From the NCBI GenBank assembly GCA_964343505.1, contig CAYFJU010000003.1:1-64000 (forward strand): a stretch of DNA of 64,000 nucleotides. Reading direction: 5' to 3'. Position 1 is the first letter of the stretch; every line of letters starts with the position of its first letter. The translations under genes and the position numbers were made by a program. Source of the stretch: TCS55 sp964343505 (GTDB lineage Bacteria > Fidelibacterota > Marinisomatia > Marinisomatales > TCS55). This document shows positions 41,894 through 52,314 of this stretch, in pieces. Below the pieces are notes generated by a model. It ran no database searches and was not told the origin of the DNA. It saw nothing but the letters and a program-made list of their open reading frames with translations.

Positions 41894-44861
41894 GATGGTC
41901 ACCTTTTTCTGTATTGGATTCGCGATTTCTCACGTGGGTTAAGTACCCGACTGAGGGCAAAACATTTAATTCTTCCAACACGCGGTAATGTCTCGCTTCT
42001 TTGGTCAATTTTGAAATCCGGCTGTCAGGATCATTTAAATCGCCAAACACGACGGCATCTGCAGGACAGGATTGTTCACAGGCCAATTTGATGTCCCCAT
42101 CTTTTAATGGCACCCCCAATCGTTTGGCCTCGAATTTGGCTTCCTGGATCCGTTGGACACACAGGGAGCATTTTTCCATGACGCCCCGGGATCGAACGGT
42201 CACATCCGGGTTCAGAACCATATTTTCCATCACATCATCGTGGGCATAGTCAAACCAATTGAAACGGCGGACTTTATAGGGACAGTTGTTGGCGCAAAAC
42301 CGCGTTCCCACGCAGCGGTTGTACACCTGTTGGTTTAGCCCTTCGGAGCTATGCACCGTCGCCAAAACCGGACAAACCGGTTCGCAGGGCGCATTGTCAC
42401 AATGCTGACACATCATGGCTTGGAAGGATACATCCACATCTTCATCTTCACCTGAATAATACCGGTCCAGCCGGAGCCAATGCATATCCCGTTTTCGCAG
42501 GACTTCATCCTTTCCCACCACCGGCACATTGTTTTCAACCTGGCATCCAATAACACATGCTGAGCAGCCCGTACAGGCCGACAAATCAAAAGCTATCCCC
42601 CAGTGATGCCCTTCATATTTATGGTCTTCTTCCCACAACGTGGTGACCGGGTGGCCATGATGGCTACCGGCAGCCGGGTCTTTTTTATATTCATCGAAAG
42701 ATGTTTCCTGGACGAACGGGCGCACCGGCATGATGACCGGAGCCGTATTCTCAGGATTGGCCATGGTGTTATAGGTCTGGGTCATCGCCAGATCCCAGGT
42801 TTCACCTGTTTTTTTAATGGCAGCCCGGATTCCCGCATATTTGAAAAAATCATCAAATTGAATGAAGGGCGATACATTAGCGCCCACGGTTTCACCTTTT
42901 TGGACGGTCGGTTTTTTCTCCAACCAGTCTGGTCCGATTTCATGGAACCGTTCCGTTCCTTTTCGCCCATAACCAAGGGCAATGGCGATTGTATTTTGCC
43001 GCTGCCCCGGCTGGAGGAACACGGGTAATTTGGCCGAATTTCCATTGGACGTAATTTCAATGACATCGCCTTTTTTAAGTCCCAATTCTTCTGCCGTTTT
43101 GGGTGCAATTGACGCCGTATTATCCCAAGTCACTTTTGAAATCGGGTCTGGCAATTCCTGCAGCCAAGGGTTCTCCGCATGACGCCCGAATCCCATTTGA
43201 GATGTTGGATAAAGGACCAATTCTAACCCGGCAACCTTTGGTATTGAAATACGCGGTTTTTGGTCTCTAAAGGTCTTCAATCGAATGGTTTCGTGGGTAA
43301 TTCGGGTAAAACCGTCATGGACTAATTCATTCCAAAAGCGGGCGAATGTCTTACCTCCTTTTACCCGGGCGGTGAATACTTTCTTCCAGTAATTGCGGAC
43401 CAGGTCCCGCTCATCGGCTTGATTCCCGATCCAGGTAGAAAGGGATTTCCGGACAGATCGATTTTTTCCAAATGGATGTAGGACCGGCTGAGTCATGGAT
43501 AAGAGTCCTGATACCTGCTCACTGTCATTCCAGGATTCCAGGTCATGAAGCCCCGGCGCGATTACAGTGCAGTGATCCGTAGTCTCGTTCATCCTGTCCG
43601 AAAAGGACACAACCAGGTCTAGCGAATTCAGGAGAGCTGCAAATTCTTCTCCATTGGGTAATGCATATACCGGGTTGACATCTGCGATGAGGATCCCTCC
43701 AACCTGCCCTTGCCGCATTTTATCTAAGAGTAACTGTACATCGGCATCAGACCCTGCAAACTGTTTACTTGGCCGTTTTATATTCAAGGTCCGGTTTACA
43801 TTACCCAAGGTATGATTAATTCGATTGACCAGCAACTGTACCCGAAGGTCATTAACCCCGGAAACAACCAGTGATTTTCCCTTGTGGCGCTTTAGCAACA
43901 TTGCCAGTTTCCCGGCCTTTGGGTCTGCGCCTTTTTGCCCATGAATGAAGGCTTCCAGGTCCTGGATAAAAGTACCTATTTCCGATGGTGCCAGGACGAT
44001 CCGTTCATCAGCCTTCGCCCCGGTGATGGACATCCGTGATTCAACCTGGATCAGTTTTGAAATATGTTTCGCCTCTAAATTCCTGTTTTTCCGAAAATCC
44101 TTTGTGAATTGAACCGGTGAAATCCAGGTCCCCAGAAAATCCGCATCGATACTGACAATCAGGTCCGCTTTATCAAATCGGTATCTGGGTAAAATTCGCT
44201 GACCATAATTTTTCTCATGGGCATCCAGAATGGATGAATAGGAATATTCATCCATCTGAACATGAGAGAAGGTCTTAAACTTCTTTTTGAATTTTTTTAT
44301 TGTTTGCCGAATGGACGGACTGGTGACAGTCCCTGAGAGCAGGATAATTTCTTTTCTATTATCCCTGATTTTCCGCAGAATTTTGACCACATGCTTATCC
44401 ACCGATTCCCAGGTTGACTTTTCACCGGATAAATAGGGGTAGAAGATTCTTTTTGAATCATAAAGCTCCAGCAGGCTGGCCTGGCATTGGGCACATAATC
44501 CACCCTGGGTGATGGGATGATTGGGGTTTCCTTCCAGCTTGATGGGCCGCCCATCCCGGTTTTTCACATGAACGCTACATCCCGCATCACAGGCAAAACT
44601 GGTGGACGCATACCAAGTCGCTTTTCCCGGCAATACTTCTTCAGGCTGGATCAAAAACGGTATGGCTTTTTGGACCGGTGTTTTGCTGCAGGCCGTCATT
44701 AAAGCGGCAAAAGAAAATCCGGTGATTCTCAAAAAACTCCGGCGCGTCACATCTGGGGTTCTTTTTACATCTTCATCAGACGGCAATTCCGGGACAGTAT
44801 CCCCTGGCACACCGAGATGATCTTCATAGTTCGTATAATATTTTCGTGTTGAGTCTGACAT
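41886..44861 (-). CDS. actB: alternative complex III subunit ActB (molybdopterin-fold plus ferredoxin fusion)
   Basis: 991 residues. A twin-arginine lipoprotein signal VTRRSFLRITGFSFAALMTAC places it in the periplasm. The first about 700 residues keep the molybdopterin-oxidoreductase fold that in ACIII carries no molybdenum. The C-terminal part is ferredoxin-like with motifs CTGCSACVIGC, CQHCDNAPCEPVC, CVGTRFCANNC and CSLCVQRI, enough for four clusters. B1 and B2 are fused as in most ACIII. It is preceded by the pentahaem gene actA by seven bases. Confidence 0.95.
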   Translation of the reverse strand: MSDSTRKYYTNYEDHLGVPGDTVPELPSDEDVKRTPDVTRRSFLRITGFSFAALMTACSKTPVQKAIPFLIQPEEVLPGKATWYASTSFACDAGCSVHVKNRDGRPIKLEGNPNHPITQGGLCAQCQASLLELYDSKRIFYPYLSGEKSTWESVDKHVVKILRKIRDNRKEIILLSGTVTSPSIRQTIKKFKKKFKTFSHVQMDEYSYSSILDAHEKNYGQRILPRYRFDKADLIVSIDADFLGTWISPVQFTKDFRKNRNLEAKHISKLIQVESRMSITGAKADERIVLAPSEIGTFIQDLEAFIHGQKGADPKAGKLAMLLKRHKGKSLVVSGVNDLRVQLLVNRINHTLGNVNRTLNIKRPSKQFAGSDADVQLLLDKMRQGQVGGILIADVNPVYALPNGEEFAALLNSLDLVVSFSDRMNETTDHCTVIAPGLHDLESWNDSEQVSGLLSMTQPVLHPFGKNRSVRKSLSTWIGNQADERDLVRNYWKKVFTARVKGGKTFARFWNELVHDGFTRITHETIRLKTFRDQKPRISIPKVAGLELVLYPTSQMGFGRHAENPWLQELPDPISKVTWDNTASIAPKTAEELGLKKGDVIEITSNGNSAKLPVFLQPGQRQNTIAIALGYGRKGTERFHEIGPDWLEKKPTVQKGETVGANVSPFIQFDDFFKYAGIRAAIKKTGETWDLAMTQTYNTMANPENTAPVIMPVRPFVQETSFDEYKKDPAAGSHHGHPVTTLWEEDHKYEGHHWGIAFDLSACTGCSACVIGCQVENNVPVVGKDEVLRKRDMHWLRLDRYYSGEDEDVDVSFQAMMCQHCDNAPCEPVCPVLATVHSSEGLNQQVYNRCVGTRFCANNCPYKVRRFNWFDYAHDDVMENMVLNPDVTVRSRGVMEKCSLCVQRIQEAKFEAKRLGVPLKDGDIKLACEQSCPADAVVFGDLNDPDSRISKLTKEARHYRVLEELNVLPSVGYLTHVRNRESNTEKGDHHG

Positions 44862-44868
44862 AAACTTT

Positions 44869-45507
44869 TTAATAATGACAGGCTGAGCAGTCTTGCAACT
44901 GGTCAGTCTTTTTTGGCGGTTGTTGGAATGATTTGTGGTCTTGGCGGTGGCAGTCCAGGCACCAACCCATGGATAGATCTTCGACCTGTTTTACCCGCGT
45001 CATGGTTTGAACATCCCCGTGACAATTGGCACAGTCCACCCCCGCGTTAATGTGGGGTTTGTGGCTGAAGTATACAAAATCCGGCACATTGTGTACTTTG
45101 ATCCATTCCGTCGGTTTTTGCGCGTCATTCTGTTTACCATCCAGGCCAAGTCCCAGAGATTTATATATTTTTTCTATCTCAGGATTCAAGACTGTTTTTC
45201 TTCCTGCCTGATCAGCGAGGCGTGTTTCATTAATGGTATTGTTTACAAATTTGTGGCAATTCATGCACACCGCCGCTGGGGGAATACCGGCGTGCTTACT
45301 GTCCGCCCCTCCAAAGTGACAATACTGGCAGGCAATATCCATCTCCCCGGCATGGAGCAGATGCGAAAAGGCTATGGGCTGCTCCGGCTGATACCCCTGA
45401 TGGTTACCCGGCAAATGAAAATTTGCGTTTTTAAATGACAATACCAAACCAATCACCCCTATAATGCCAATCATGTAAGAAAACTGTTTATTGAGAAGTT
45501 TGTCCAT
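44869..45507 (-). CDS. actA: alternative complex III subunit ActA, pentahaem cytochrome c
   Basis: 212 residues from the ATG at 45507 (MDKLLNKQFSYMIG); a TTG 15 bases upstream is less likely. One N-terminal membrane helix, then five CxxCH motifs: CQYCH, CMNCH, CANCH, CLDCH and CSACH. This is the multihaem subunit of ACIII. It is the first act gene and follows the repair-protein gene by seven bases, so the act genes may be read from the nar promoter as well as their own. Confidence 0.94.
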   Translation of the reverse strand: MDKLLNKQFSYMIGIIGVIGLVLSFKNANFHLPGNHQGYQPEQPIAFSHLLHAGEMDIACQYCHFGGADSKHAGIPPAAVCMNCHKFVNNTINETRLADQAGRKTVLNPEIEKIYKSLGLGLDGKQNDAQKPTEWIKVHNVPDFVYFSHKPHINAGVDCANCHGDVQTMTRVKQVEDLSMGWCLDCHRQDHKSFQQPPKKTDQLQDCSACHY

Positions 45508-45514
45508 GAAAGGT

Positions 45515-46228
45515 TTACCCAATAATCTTGCTTTCCAGTGAAATGGTTTTTGGGAAGAGAATATTATTCTCTAAATGAATGTGCAAATGAATATCATTTT
45601 CCATGTCATTCAGGTTAGCATAAGCGGCACGATAGGTATTGCAGGCATTAACCGGGGGTTCATAGTTATCGCTCAATTCTTTGAGTTTTCTTAGAATAGA
45701 CCCCGCATTTTCATGTTCTATTCCCATGACACGAATAGGGTAAGAAACGAATTGACGGGTGATAAAGATACCTTCTTCTCCCTTGTCCATTTTCATCAGG
45801 TTTTTAATATAAGGGAATAAGACCTGTTCTTCTTTCATCATATGGTGGTGAAGTTCCGCCAGAAGTTGATTGAATACTTTAGCAATTTCTACCGTTTCCG
45901 GGTTGCGCTCCCCGTGAACACGGGCGACCTTGTTGACAAACTCGGCAGTAATGGGTCCGAATTCATAAATATATTGGTGATGTTTGTCAAAGATGTAATC
46001 GACCAGGTCATCCAAAGGCATTCCCCTATAATCCATGGTAGTATTTGAATTGTGCGTGACGAATTCTAAATCAGTCAATAGATCTGGCAGGTTTACCCCT
46101 TTCTCTTCGCAGACTGTTATTAGTTTTTTCCCACCGCCACAGCAAAAGTCCAACCCATACTTTTTAAATACCGAGGCTGTCCGGATATCCTTTGAGACAA
46201 TGTCCCCAATAGTTTGATTTTCTGTCAT
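45515..46228 (-). CDS. ytfE: di-iron Fe-S cluster repair protein (ScdA/YtfE/RIC)
   Basis: 237 residues: an N-terminal ScdA domain with the DFCCGGGKK motif, then a hemerythrin-like four-helix domain with metal ligands in DKHHQYI, HHHMMKEEQVLFP, GIEHENAG and HIHLENNILFP. It repairs iron-sulfur clusters damaged by nitric oxide or peroxide. Its place between the nitrate transporters and ACIII fits protection against NO formed during nitrate/nitrite turnover. Confidence 0.94.
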   Translation of the reverse strand: MTENQTIGDIVSKDIRTASVFKKYGLDFCCGGGKKLITVCEEKGVNLPDLLTDLEFVTHNSNTTMDYRGMPLDDLVDYIFDKHHQYIYEFGPITAEFVNKVARVHGERNPETVEIAKVFNQLLAELHHHMMKEEQVLFPYIKNLMKMDKGEEGIFITRQFVSYPIRVMGIEHENAGSILRKLKELSDNYEPPVNACNTYRAAYANLNDMENDIHLHIHLENNILFPKTISLESKIIG

Positions 46229-46250
46229 TATAAATATCCACTCCTGCCGA

Positions 46251-47861
46251 TTATGGGTTTTTATATTCAGCTTTGGGACCCAGGTAATACCACCAGTTCA
46301 GCACAGCACACAGTGCATAAAAAATGGCAAAGCCATACATAGCATATTCGGGTGTAGTGGCTTTCATTTGTTCTCCGATTACTTTTGGGATCAGAAATGC
46401 ACCATAAGCGGCCACTGCGGAAGTCCATCCCAGGACGGGTCCGGCCTGCTCTTCATTAAATACCATGGAAATGGTTCTGAATGTGGAACCGTTGCCAATA
46501 CCCGTGGCGGTAAACAAAATCACCAGCAGGATAAAAAATGGAATGAAATAATCCTGCGGTGTTGCGGATTGGTAAGCCAGTTTTGCGTAATAGCCAACCC
46601 CGATGGCAGAGACAACCATTAAGATGGATATAATTTGGGTGACAATTGCACCCCCTACCTTATCGGAAATTTTTCCACCGACGGGACGAATCAGGGCCCC
46701 GATGAAGGCCCCCACCCAGGCAAACATGAAGGTAGATGGTCCGTCAGGGTTCGGCAACGAATGGGTCATCATCCCCTCCACCATGACGTGTTTCACACCA
46801 AAAATGAATTTAATGGAAAGTCCCACTGCTGCCGAAAAGCCGATAAAAGAACCAAAGGTCATGGTATAAATGATGGTCATGACCCAGGTATGCTTATTTT
46901 CAAAAATTTTGAATTGCCGTTCCAGGTTCTTCTTGATCTCAACGGGTGACAGCGTTTTCATCAGGAGAATGGTTGTCCCAATAACCATGGGTAATACAAT
47001 CCACTTCACCCAGGTAAGTGTTTTAAATGCTAAAATGAAATATAAACCAATCGCAGCTGTTGCAAATCCTATAAACAATAACCAAGAAATTCGTCCGAAG
47101 GATGTTAAAGGACTTTTTAAGGCCGGTGTGACAGCTTTGGTTTTAATGTTATTCATTCTGGTCCAGCCAAAATAAGCGAGCGGGATCAGCCACAGCATCC
47201 ACACCCACCCCGCATTGGCAAGCCAGGTTTCAGCTCCGGCCAAAATTCGTTTAAATATTGTTCCACTATTGGCCGATAAGATCATCCCATCACCGCTCAA
47301 GGCCCCCAGCATTGGAAAGGTCATAACCAGTGGCACCAAAATCTGCATGGTTGTCACACCAAAATTTCCCAAGCCGGCGTTCATTCCCAAGGCATATCCT
47401 TGCATGCGCTTGGGAAAGAAAAAGCTGATATTGCTCATGGATGATGCGAAATTGCCGCCGCCAAATCCTGAAAGAAACGCCAATATCTGGAATACCCATA
47501 AGGGTGTCGATTTATCCTGGAGGAAAATAGCGGACCCGGCCGATGGGATCATCAGCAGTGCAGTGGTGAAAAAGATCGTATTGCGGCCCCCAGCCAACCG
47601 AATAAAAAATGAACTGGGAATTCGTAGAGTTGCCCCGGTTAATCCAGCGATGGCCGTCAGGGTGAATAAATCACTCTGGGAGAATGGAAATCCCAGGTTT
47701 TTCATCTGAACAGTGATAATACCCCACATGAGCCATACAGCAAACCCTACCAGTAAACTGGGAATCGAAATCAACAAATTTCGAGAAGCAATATGTTGTC
47801 CAGTGGATTCCCAGAATTCCCGGTTTTCCACTTCCCATCTTTGGAGATCGACTTTCGACAT
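46251..47861 (-). CDS. narK: NarK-type nitrate/nitrite transporter (E. coli NarK-like)
   Basis: 536 residues, twelve helices, MFS nitrate/nitrite porter family. It starts like E. coli NarK (REFWESTGQHIASRNLLISI, then LSGATLRIPSSFF as GLTGATLRIPSSFF) and has the glycine-rich nitrate signature in GFGGGNFASSMSNISFFFPK and GIGNGSTFRTISMVF. This branch usually exchanges nitrate for nitrite. It follows the second transporter gene by 26 bases. Confidence 0.93.
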   Translation of the reverse strand: MSKVDLQRWEVENREFWESTGQHIASRNLLISIPSLLVGFAVWLMWGIITVQMKNLGFPFSQSDLFTLTAIAGLTGATLRIPSSFFIRLAGGRNTIFFTTALLMIPSAGSAIFLQDKSTPLWVFQILAFLSGFGGGNFASSMSNISFFFPKRMQGYALGMNAGLGNFGVTTMQILVPLVMTFPMLGALSGDGMILSANSGTIFKRILAGAETWLANAGWVWMLWLIPLAYFGWTRMNNIKTKAVTPALKSPLTSFGRISWLLFIGFATAAIGLYFILAFKTLTWVKWIVLPMVIGTTILLMKTLSPVEIKKNLERQFKIFENKHTWVMTIIYTMTFGSFIGFSAAVGLSIKFIFGVKHVMVEGMMTHSLPNPDGPSTFMFAWVGAFIGALIRPVGGKISDKVGGAIVTQIISILMVVSAIGVGYYAKLAYQSATPQDYFIPFFILLVILFTATGIGNGSTFRTISMVFNEEQAGPVLGWTSAVAAYGAFLIPKVIGEQMKATTPEYAMYGFAIFYALCAVLNWWYYLGPKAEYKNP

Positions 47862-47887
47862 TTTAATAAAATCCTTCCAATATTTTG

Positions 47888-49453
47888 TTATTCTTCAGCA
47901 AATGAGCCCTGGGGTTCTTCCAGAAAAATCCAGCAATACAGAAAACTCAAAAAAGCCCCGGCGGAAATGATTAAGAAAAATGTTTTTGCATCTACCAGGG
48001 AATAAATCACTAAATAAATCACTGCACCAACATTGCCGTAAGCGCCCGCCATTCCAGCTATCTGGCCGGTCATTTTTTTATTGATCATAGGAATCACCGC
48101 AAACGTCGCCCCTTCTGCTCCTTGGACAAAAATGGACGCGAAAATGGTGATTCCAATGGCTGTTATTAACCAGCCAATCCCATCAAACATGGGAACAACA
48201 GTTTGAACACCATCCACCATAGGACCCCACGCGCCGATGTACGCCATCCCCAGAAAACCAAAGGCAATTCCAATCATATAAATGAGCATAGTTTTTTTCC
48301 GGTTTTTCATGGTATCGGATAAAAGACCACCCAGGGGACGGGCAAATAGATTGACAAAGGCAAATGATGACGCAATCACACCTGCTAAAGTGGCAGTCAT
48401 GATGTAATTCCCGTCACCGCCCGTTAATTTGGAAAATGTTGTTTCAAAGAACATTGGCAACATGGAAACCACGGCTAATTCCGAGCCAAAGTTTGCAAAA
48501 TAGGTACTGTTCAGCGCCGCAACGCTCGACCAATGATATTTTTCATCTTCCGGTACACCCTTTTTCAAATAGGGCAAGTTGACCTGTAATGTTTTGACGA
48601 CATGGCCGATAAATACCATGATTAGAATGCCATATACTATGTTGAGAATATCGCCAGAGATTAGGGGTACGCCATTCGCTTTCACATTCCCGATACGCCA
48701 AGCCAATACACCCATGGCACCCACCAGCGGAAAAGACCAGACTAAGTACTGCGCCAGGTCACCCCAGGATGTCACCATCATAGGTTCAGTTTTTTTAGTC
48801 TTGGCCACCGGTTTATGATCGGGATGATCCTTCACCAGGAAGAAATACATAATACCATACACAAAGGATACACCAGCGTTTACTGCCAGGGCATACCGCC
48901 ACGCATTCCCATCCAAACCCAGTTGATTTTGAAAAAAGTGCAGTGCAACCCATGGCAACGTCATGGCGGCCCAGGCAGACCCAAAATTCCCCCAACCGGC
49001 ATAAAAGCCTTCGGCGCGACCGATCATTTTAGGCGGAAACCAGTTGGCTACCATCTTAATACCGACGACGAACCCAGCCCCAATGGAGCCCAACACAAGC
49101 CTGGAAATCAGCAGTTGGGTAAATGAATTTCCGAAGGCGAACAGCCAAGCCGGGAGGGCCATCACTACCATTAACCCGGAGAAGACGATTCTCGGCCCAT
49201 AACGGTCGATCAACGCACCAATAATGATACGGGCCGGAATGGTTAGGGCTACGTTTGAAATAGCCAGTACTTTTAAATGTTCGCGGGTTAACCAACTCAC
49301 ATTTTTGAGCATGGTTGTAGCCAGAGGCGCCATATTAAACCAGACATAAAATGTGATAAAAAACGCAATCCACGTAAAATGCAAAACACGAATACGCTCT
49401 TTCCCAAAATCGAGCAGTTCAGGTACTTGCCTTTTATTGCTGTTGGTAGCCAT
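47888..49453 (-). CDS. narK: NarK-type nitrate transporter (NarK1/NrtP-like)
   Basis: 521 residues, twelve helices. MFS motif A is IGALIDRYGPR; nitrate-porter signatures are GSIGAGFVVGIKMVANWFPP and, in the second half, GAEGATFAVIPMINKK. It resembles the proton-driven type I branch, so the pair probably covers start-up import plus nitrate/nitrite exchange, as in Thermus and Paracoccus. It follows narI by 30 bases. Confidence 0.92.
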   Translation of the reverse strand: MATNSNKRQVPELLDFGKERIRVLHFTWIAFFITFYVWFNMAPLATTMLKNVSWLTREHLKVLAISNVALTIPARIIIGALIDRYGPRIVFSGLMVVMALPAWLFAFGNSFTQLLISRLVLGSIGAGFVVGIKMVANWFPPKMIGRAEGFYAGWGNFGSAWAAMTLPWVALHFFQNQLGLDGNAWRYALAVNAGVSFVYGIMYFFLVKDHPDHKPVAKTKKTEPMMVTSWGDLAQYLVWSFPLVGAMGVLAWRIGNVKANGVPLISGDILNIVYGILIMVFIGHVVKTLQVNLPYLKKGVPEDEKYHWSSVAALNSTYFANFGSELAVVSMLPMFFETTFSKLTGGDGNYIMTATLAGVIASSFAFVNLFARPLGGLLSDTMKNRKKTMLIYMIGIAFGFLGMAYIGAWGPMVDGVQTVVPMFDGIGWLITAIGITIFASIFVQGAEGATFAVIPMINKKMTGQIAGMAGAYGNVGAVIYLVIYSLVDAKTFFLIISAGAFLSFLYCWIFLEEPQGSFAEE

Positions 49454-49483
49454 TGATTTAAATCCTTTAAGTTTTATGATGAT

Positions 49484-50203
49484 TTATGAATTCATGTATG
49501 GTGTCCTGATCTTTTTCCGATTCCAATTCCAGCGCACCACCTGAGTCTTGCGCCATAAGTATGGATTGGGCACAACCAGGGCATGGACCAGCCTTGTGAA
49601 TGGAAATAACAAAATGATTGAATAAGCGCTAACAATATGTAATTTCACCATGAAAGGCATGGCAGTAATAAAGGTCAGGTCTGGGCTAAGTTTTATCACA
49701 GACCTTAAGTAGGGCACGATGGAAGCGGCGTACCAACTGGATCCCCAACGATAGAAATAGGCGGTGTAAAGTCCAGTAATGACCTGAATTACAAGAAAGG
49801 CTAACACCCACCAATCCGCCCTTGATGTGACGAATCGTGCCATGCTGTTTGTCCTGCGACGTATGATGATATTCACCAATCCAATGAAGGTCATGAGCCC
49901 GAAAATGAACATGCACACTTCCATCACATACAGGCGGGCCGGGACGCTATTCCACCAGAGTATTGTTTCGGGAACGAGAAACCAGACAAAATGTGCTATC
50001 AGGACAGATATAATCCCGTAGTGAAAGGGAACCAACCCCCAAAAATGCTGTCTGTTTTCAAGAAACTGTGATGATAAACTGGAATAGGTGAAGGCCTTCG
50101 ACCGATACCGTTGAATCGTGACCAGAAAGAAAGTGAAAATCGTCACATAAGGAAACATGGCGAAGAAAAATGTGTCAAGTATTGGTTTAAATTGATTCAT
50201 CAA
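49484..50203 (-). CDS. narI: respiratory nitrate reductase gamma subunit
   Basis: 239 residues with five helices, the haem b quinol dehydrogenase of NarGHI. Histidine-containing helices are visible in VPFHYGIISVLIAHFVWF and VKLHIVSAYSIILLFPFTRL followed by VHALVVP. It overlaps narJ by four bases. Confidence 0.94.
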   Translation of the reverse strand: MMNQFKPILDTFFFAMFPYVTIFTFFLVTIQRYRSKAFTYSSLSSQFLENRQHFWGLVPFHYGIISVLIAHFVWFLVPETILWWNSVPARLYVMEVCMFIFGLMTFIGLVNIIIRRRTNSMARFVTSRADWWVLAFLVIQVITGLYTAYFYRWGSSWYAASIVPYLRSVIKLSPDLTFITAMPFMVKLHIVSAYSIILLFPFTRLVHALVVPNPYLWRKTQVVRWNWNRKKIRTPYMNS

Positions 50204-50703
50204 GCATCTCCGTTTTTGTCACCAAAATATTCTTTAAATAGTCCATCCATAAACTGGATAGCATCTTTGTACGAATTATCTGAATCCTTGAATCCATCCA
50301 AAATTTTAGCGAGCACAGGCTGAATATATTTTTTGACAAATTCATAACAATCCGCTTCACACAATCCATCCAGGACTGCCAAAACATGTGTCAAATGATC
50401 CGGCAATTCAGATGATTCCGCTATGCCCTGCTCCCGGAGTAATTCTCGGATCTTAAGCATGAAGGCACCCCGTTCATAGGCTTCGCCATAGAGATGCCAA
50501 CCCAGATCCAGGCAGGTGTCAGGATTCATATCAAATGTTTGCGTGAATTTTTCCTGGAGCTCGGTGAGATTCGTTTCTGCAATAAAATCCAAATATTGGT
50601 TCAGAGCCACAGAGCCATTTTTGGGAAATCGCTTTAAAGTTGCAATAATCTCTTGATTAGGATAGGTCACCATAGGAATAAGCTCATGAAATTGAACTGT
50701 CAT
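50200..50703 (-). CDS. narJ: nitrate reductase assembly chaperone
   Basis: 167 residues, all-helical TorD/NarJ family, with DLGWHLYGEAYERGAFMLKI and SSELPDHLTHVLAVLDGL as recognisable segments. It holds NarG until molybdenum cofactor and cluster insertion. The start overlaps the narH stop (TAATG). Confidence 0.9.
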   Translation of the reverse strand: MTVQFHELIPMVTYPNQEIIATLKRFPKNGSVALNQYLDFIAETNLTELQEKFTQTFDMNPDTCLDLGWHLYGEAYERGAFMLKIRELLREQGIAESSELPDHLTHVLAVLDGLCEADCYEFVKKYIQPVLAKILDGFKDSDNSYKDAIQFMDGLFKEYFGDKNGDA

Positions 50704-52193
50704 TACATCCCCCTCGCTGGCGCATCTCTAAATCCAAATCCGACATTTTGCTTATGCTCCAATGGGTCTTTCATCATTTCGATGGCTTCTTCCCTGTGGG
50801 CCGGGGGAATGACAAATCGGTCATCAAAAGTGCAGAGCGATGTCAGTTTATAAATGTTATCTGCTTCAGCCGGATTGCAGTCCGCTTCCATAAGTGCCTT
50901 TTCCGCTTCTAAAAGATCAATATCACCAACCGTCACTGCCCGGCGATAGGCCCGAATGGCTGACTGCTTTTTTAGGACATACCGAAGATGACTTTCGTTC
51001 CCCCCGCCGAACATGGAAGCCAAATATTTAATGGGTGCGCGGGCTTTGTCAAAATTGGGAAAATATTCATCATTGATATTGCGGACAGAGTCCCCTTCCT
51101 GGGCGGACATTACCGGGAGCATGGGCGGCACATAAAATAGCATTGGCAAGGTGCGGTATTCCACATGAGGCGGTAAGGCAATACCCCACTCTTTCACAAA
51201 TTTATACACTGGAGATTCCTGGGCAGCCCTGATGGTAGAATCGGCAATTCCATTCTTTTTTGCTTCCCGAATGACATGTTCGTCAAAAGGATCTAAGATC
51301 ATGTCGCGCTGAGCGTCAACCAACTCATGGTCCGGGCGCTTGGCCGTTGCTTCGATCTTTTCCGCATCATAGAGGAGGACCCCTAAATAACGGATCCGTC
51401 CTACGCAGGAATGAAAACAGGCCGGAGCCTGGCCTGTTTCCACCCGTGGAAAACAAAGAATGCACTTTTCGGACTTCCCGGTATACCAGTTATAGTAGGT
51501 TTTCTTATATGGACAAGCGGAGATGCAGGCGCGCCAAGCCCGGCAACGCTCCTGATCTAGCAGGACTATACCGTCTTCTCCTCTTTTGTATAAGGCCCCA
51601 GATGGACAGGAGGCTACACATGACGGATTAACGCAATGATTGCAAATCCTCGGAAAATAGAACATCATCAACCGTTCGATGGCAAACAGCTGGTCTCTTT
51701 GTTCTTCGGTGAGACCATCTAAATTGATATCATTTTCGGCATAAATCGGTGAGCCGGACAAATCGTCATCCCAGTTGGGACCTGCTTCAATATCCATATA
51801 TTCGCCCGTAACCATGGATACCGGTTTAGCCGTGGGTTGATCATCTGATTCCGGCGCATCAAACAAATCTTTATATTTATAGGACCAAGGTTCATAATAG
51901 TCATCTATGGTGGGCATATTGGGATTATGAAAAATGTTGGCAACTGTTTTGGCCTTGGATGTGGACCGTAGTTTTAGTTCTCCATTTGAAAGTTCCCATC
52001 CCCCCTTGTATTTATCCTGGTCTTCCCAGCGGGTAGGGAAACCGGTGCCCGGTTTGGTCTCTACATTGTTCCACCACATGTATTCTGTCCCTTTCCTATC
52101 GGTCCAAATATTTTTGCACGCAATGCTGCAGGTGTGGCACCCGATACATTTATCCAGGTGAAATACCATTGAAATTTGACTTCTGATATCCAT
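50703..52193 (-). CDS. narH: respiratory nitrate reductase beta subunit
   Basis: 496 residues with four ferredoxin-type motifs: CIGCHTCSIACKN, CNHCVNPSCVASC, CRAWRACISAC (Trp in place of one Cys, as for the 3Fe-4S centre) and CILCFPRVETGQAPACFHSC. It carries electrons from NarI to NarG on the cytoplasmic face. A 121-base gap to narG upstream contains a weak GTAAAAG/CTTTTAC hairpin. Confidence 0.95.
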   Translation of the reverse strand: MDIRSQISMVFHLDKCIGCHTCSIACKNIWTDRKGTEYMWWNNVETKPGTGFPTRWEDQDKYKGGWELSNGELKLRSTSKAKTVANIFHNPNMPTIDDYYEPWSYKYKDLFDAPESDDQPTAKPVSMVTGEYMDIEAGPNWDDDLSGSPIYAENDINLDGLTEEQRDQLFAIERLMMFYFPRICNHCVNPSCVASCPSGALYKRGEDGIVLLDQERCRAWRACISACPYKKTYYNWYTGKSEKCILCFPRVETGQAPACFHSCVGRIRYLGVLLYDAEKIEATAKRPDHELVDAQRDMILDPFDEHVIREAKKNGIADSTIRAAQESPVYKFVKEWGIALPPHVEYRTLPMLFYVPPMLPVMSAQEGDSVRNINDEYFPNFDKARAPIKYLASMFGGGNESHLRYVLKKQSAIRAYRRAVTVGDIDLLEAEKALMEADCNPAEADNIYKLTSLCTFDDRFVIPPAHREEAIEMMKDPLEHKQNVGFGFRDAPARGM

Positions 52194-52314
52194 TCGATTC
52201 CCGTTTGTTATGTTGCCGCAAAAAGCGTAAAAGTAACGAAAGGATCTTTTACAGGTATTGCAGCCACCGCATAATTAAAATGGTTGAATTTTATGCTTTT
52301 GCAGCCATTTTGAC

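Noticed and set aside
42603..43028. Long plus-strand open frame (141 codons) opposite actB
   Set aside because: It is a shadow of actB in a G+C-balanced coding region, without ribosome site or family features.
52227..52252. GTAAAAG...CTTTTAC hairpin between narG and narH
   Set aside because: The 7-bp A+T-rich stem is too weak to call a terminator, and termination there would split narGH.
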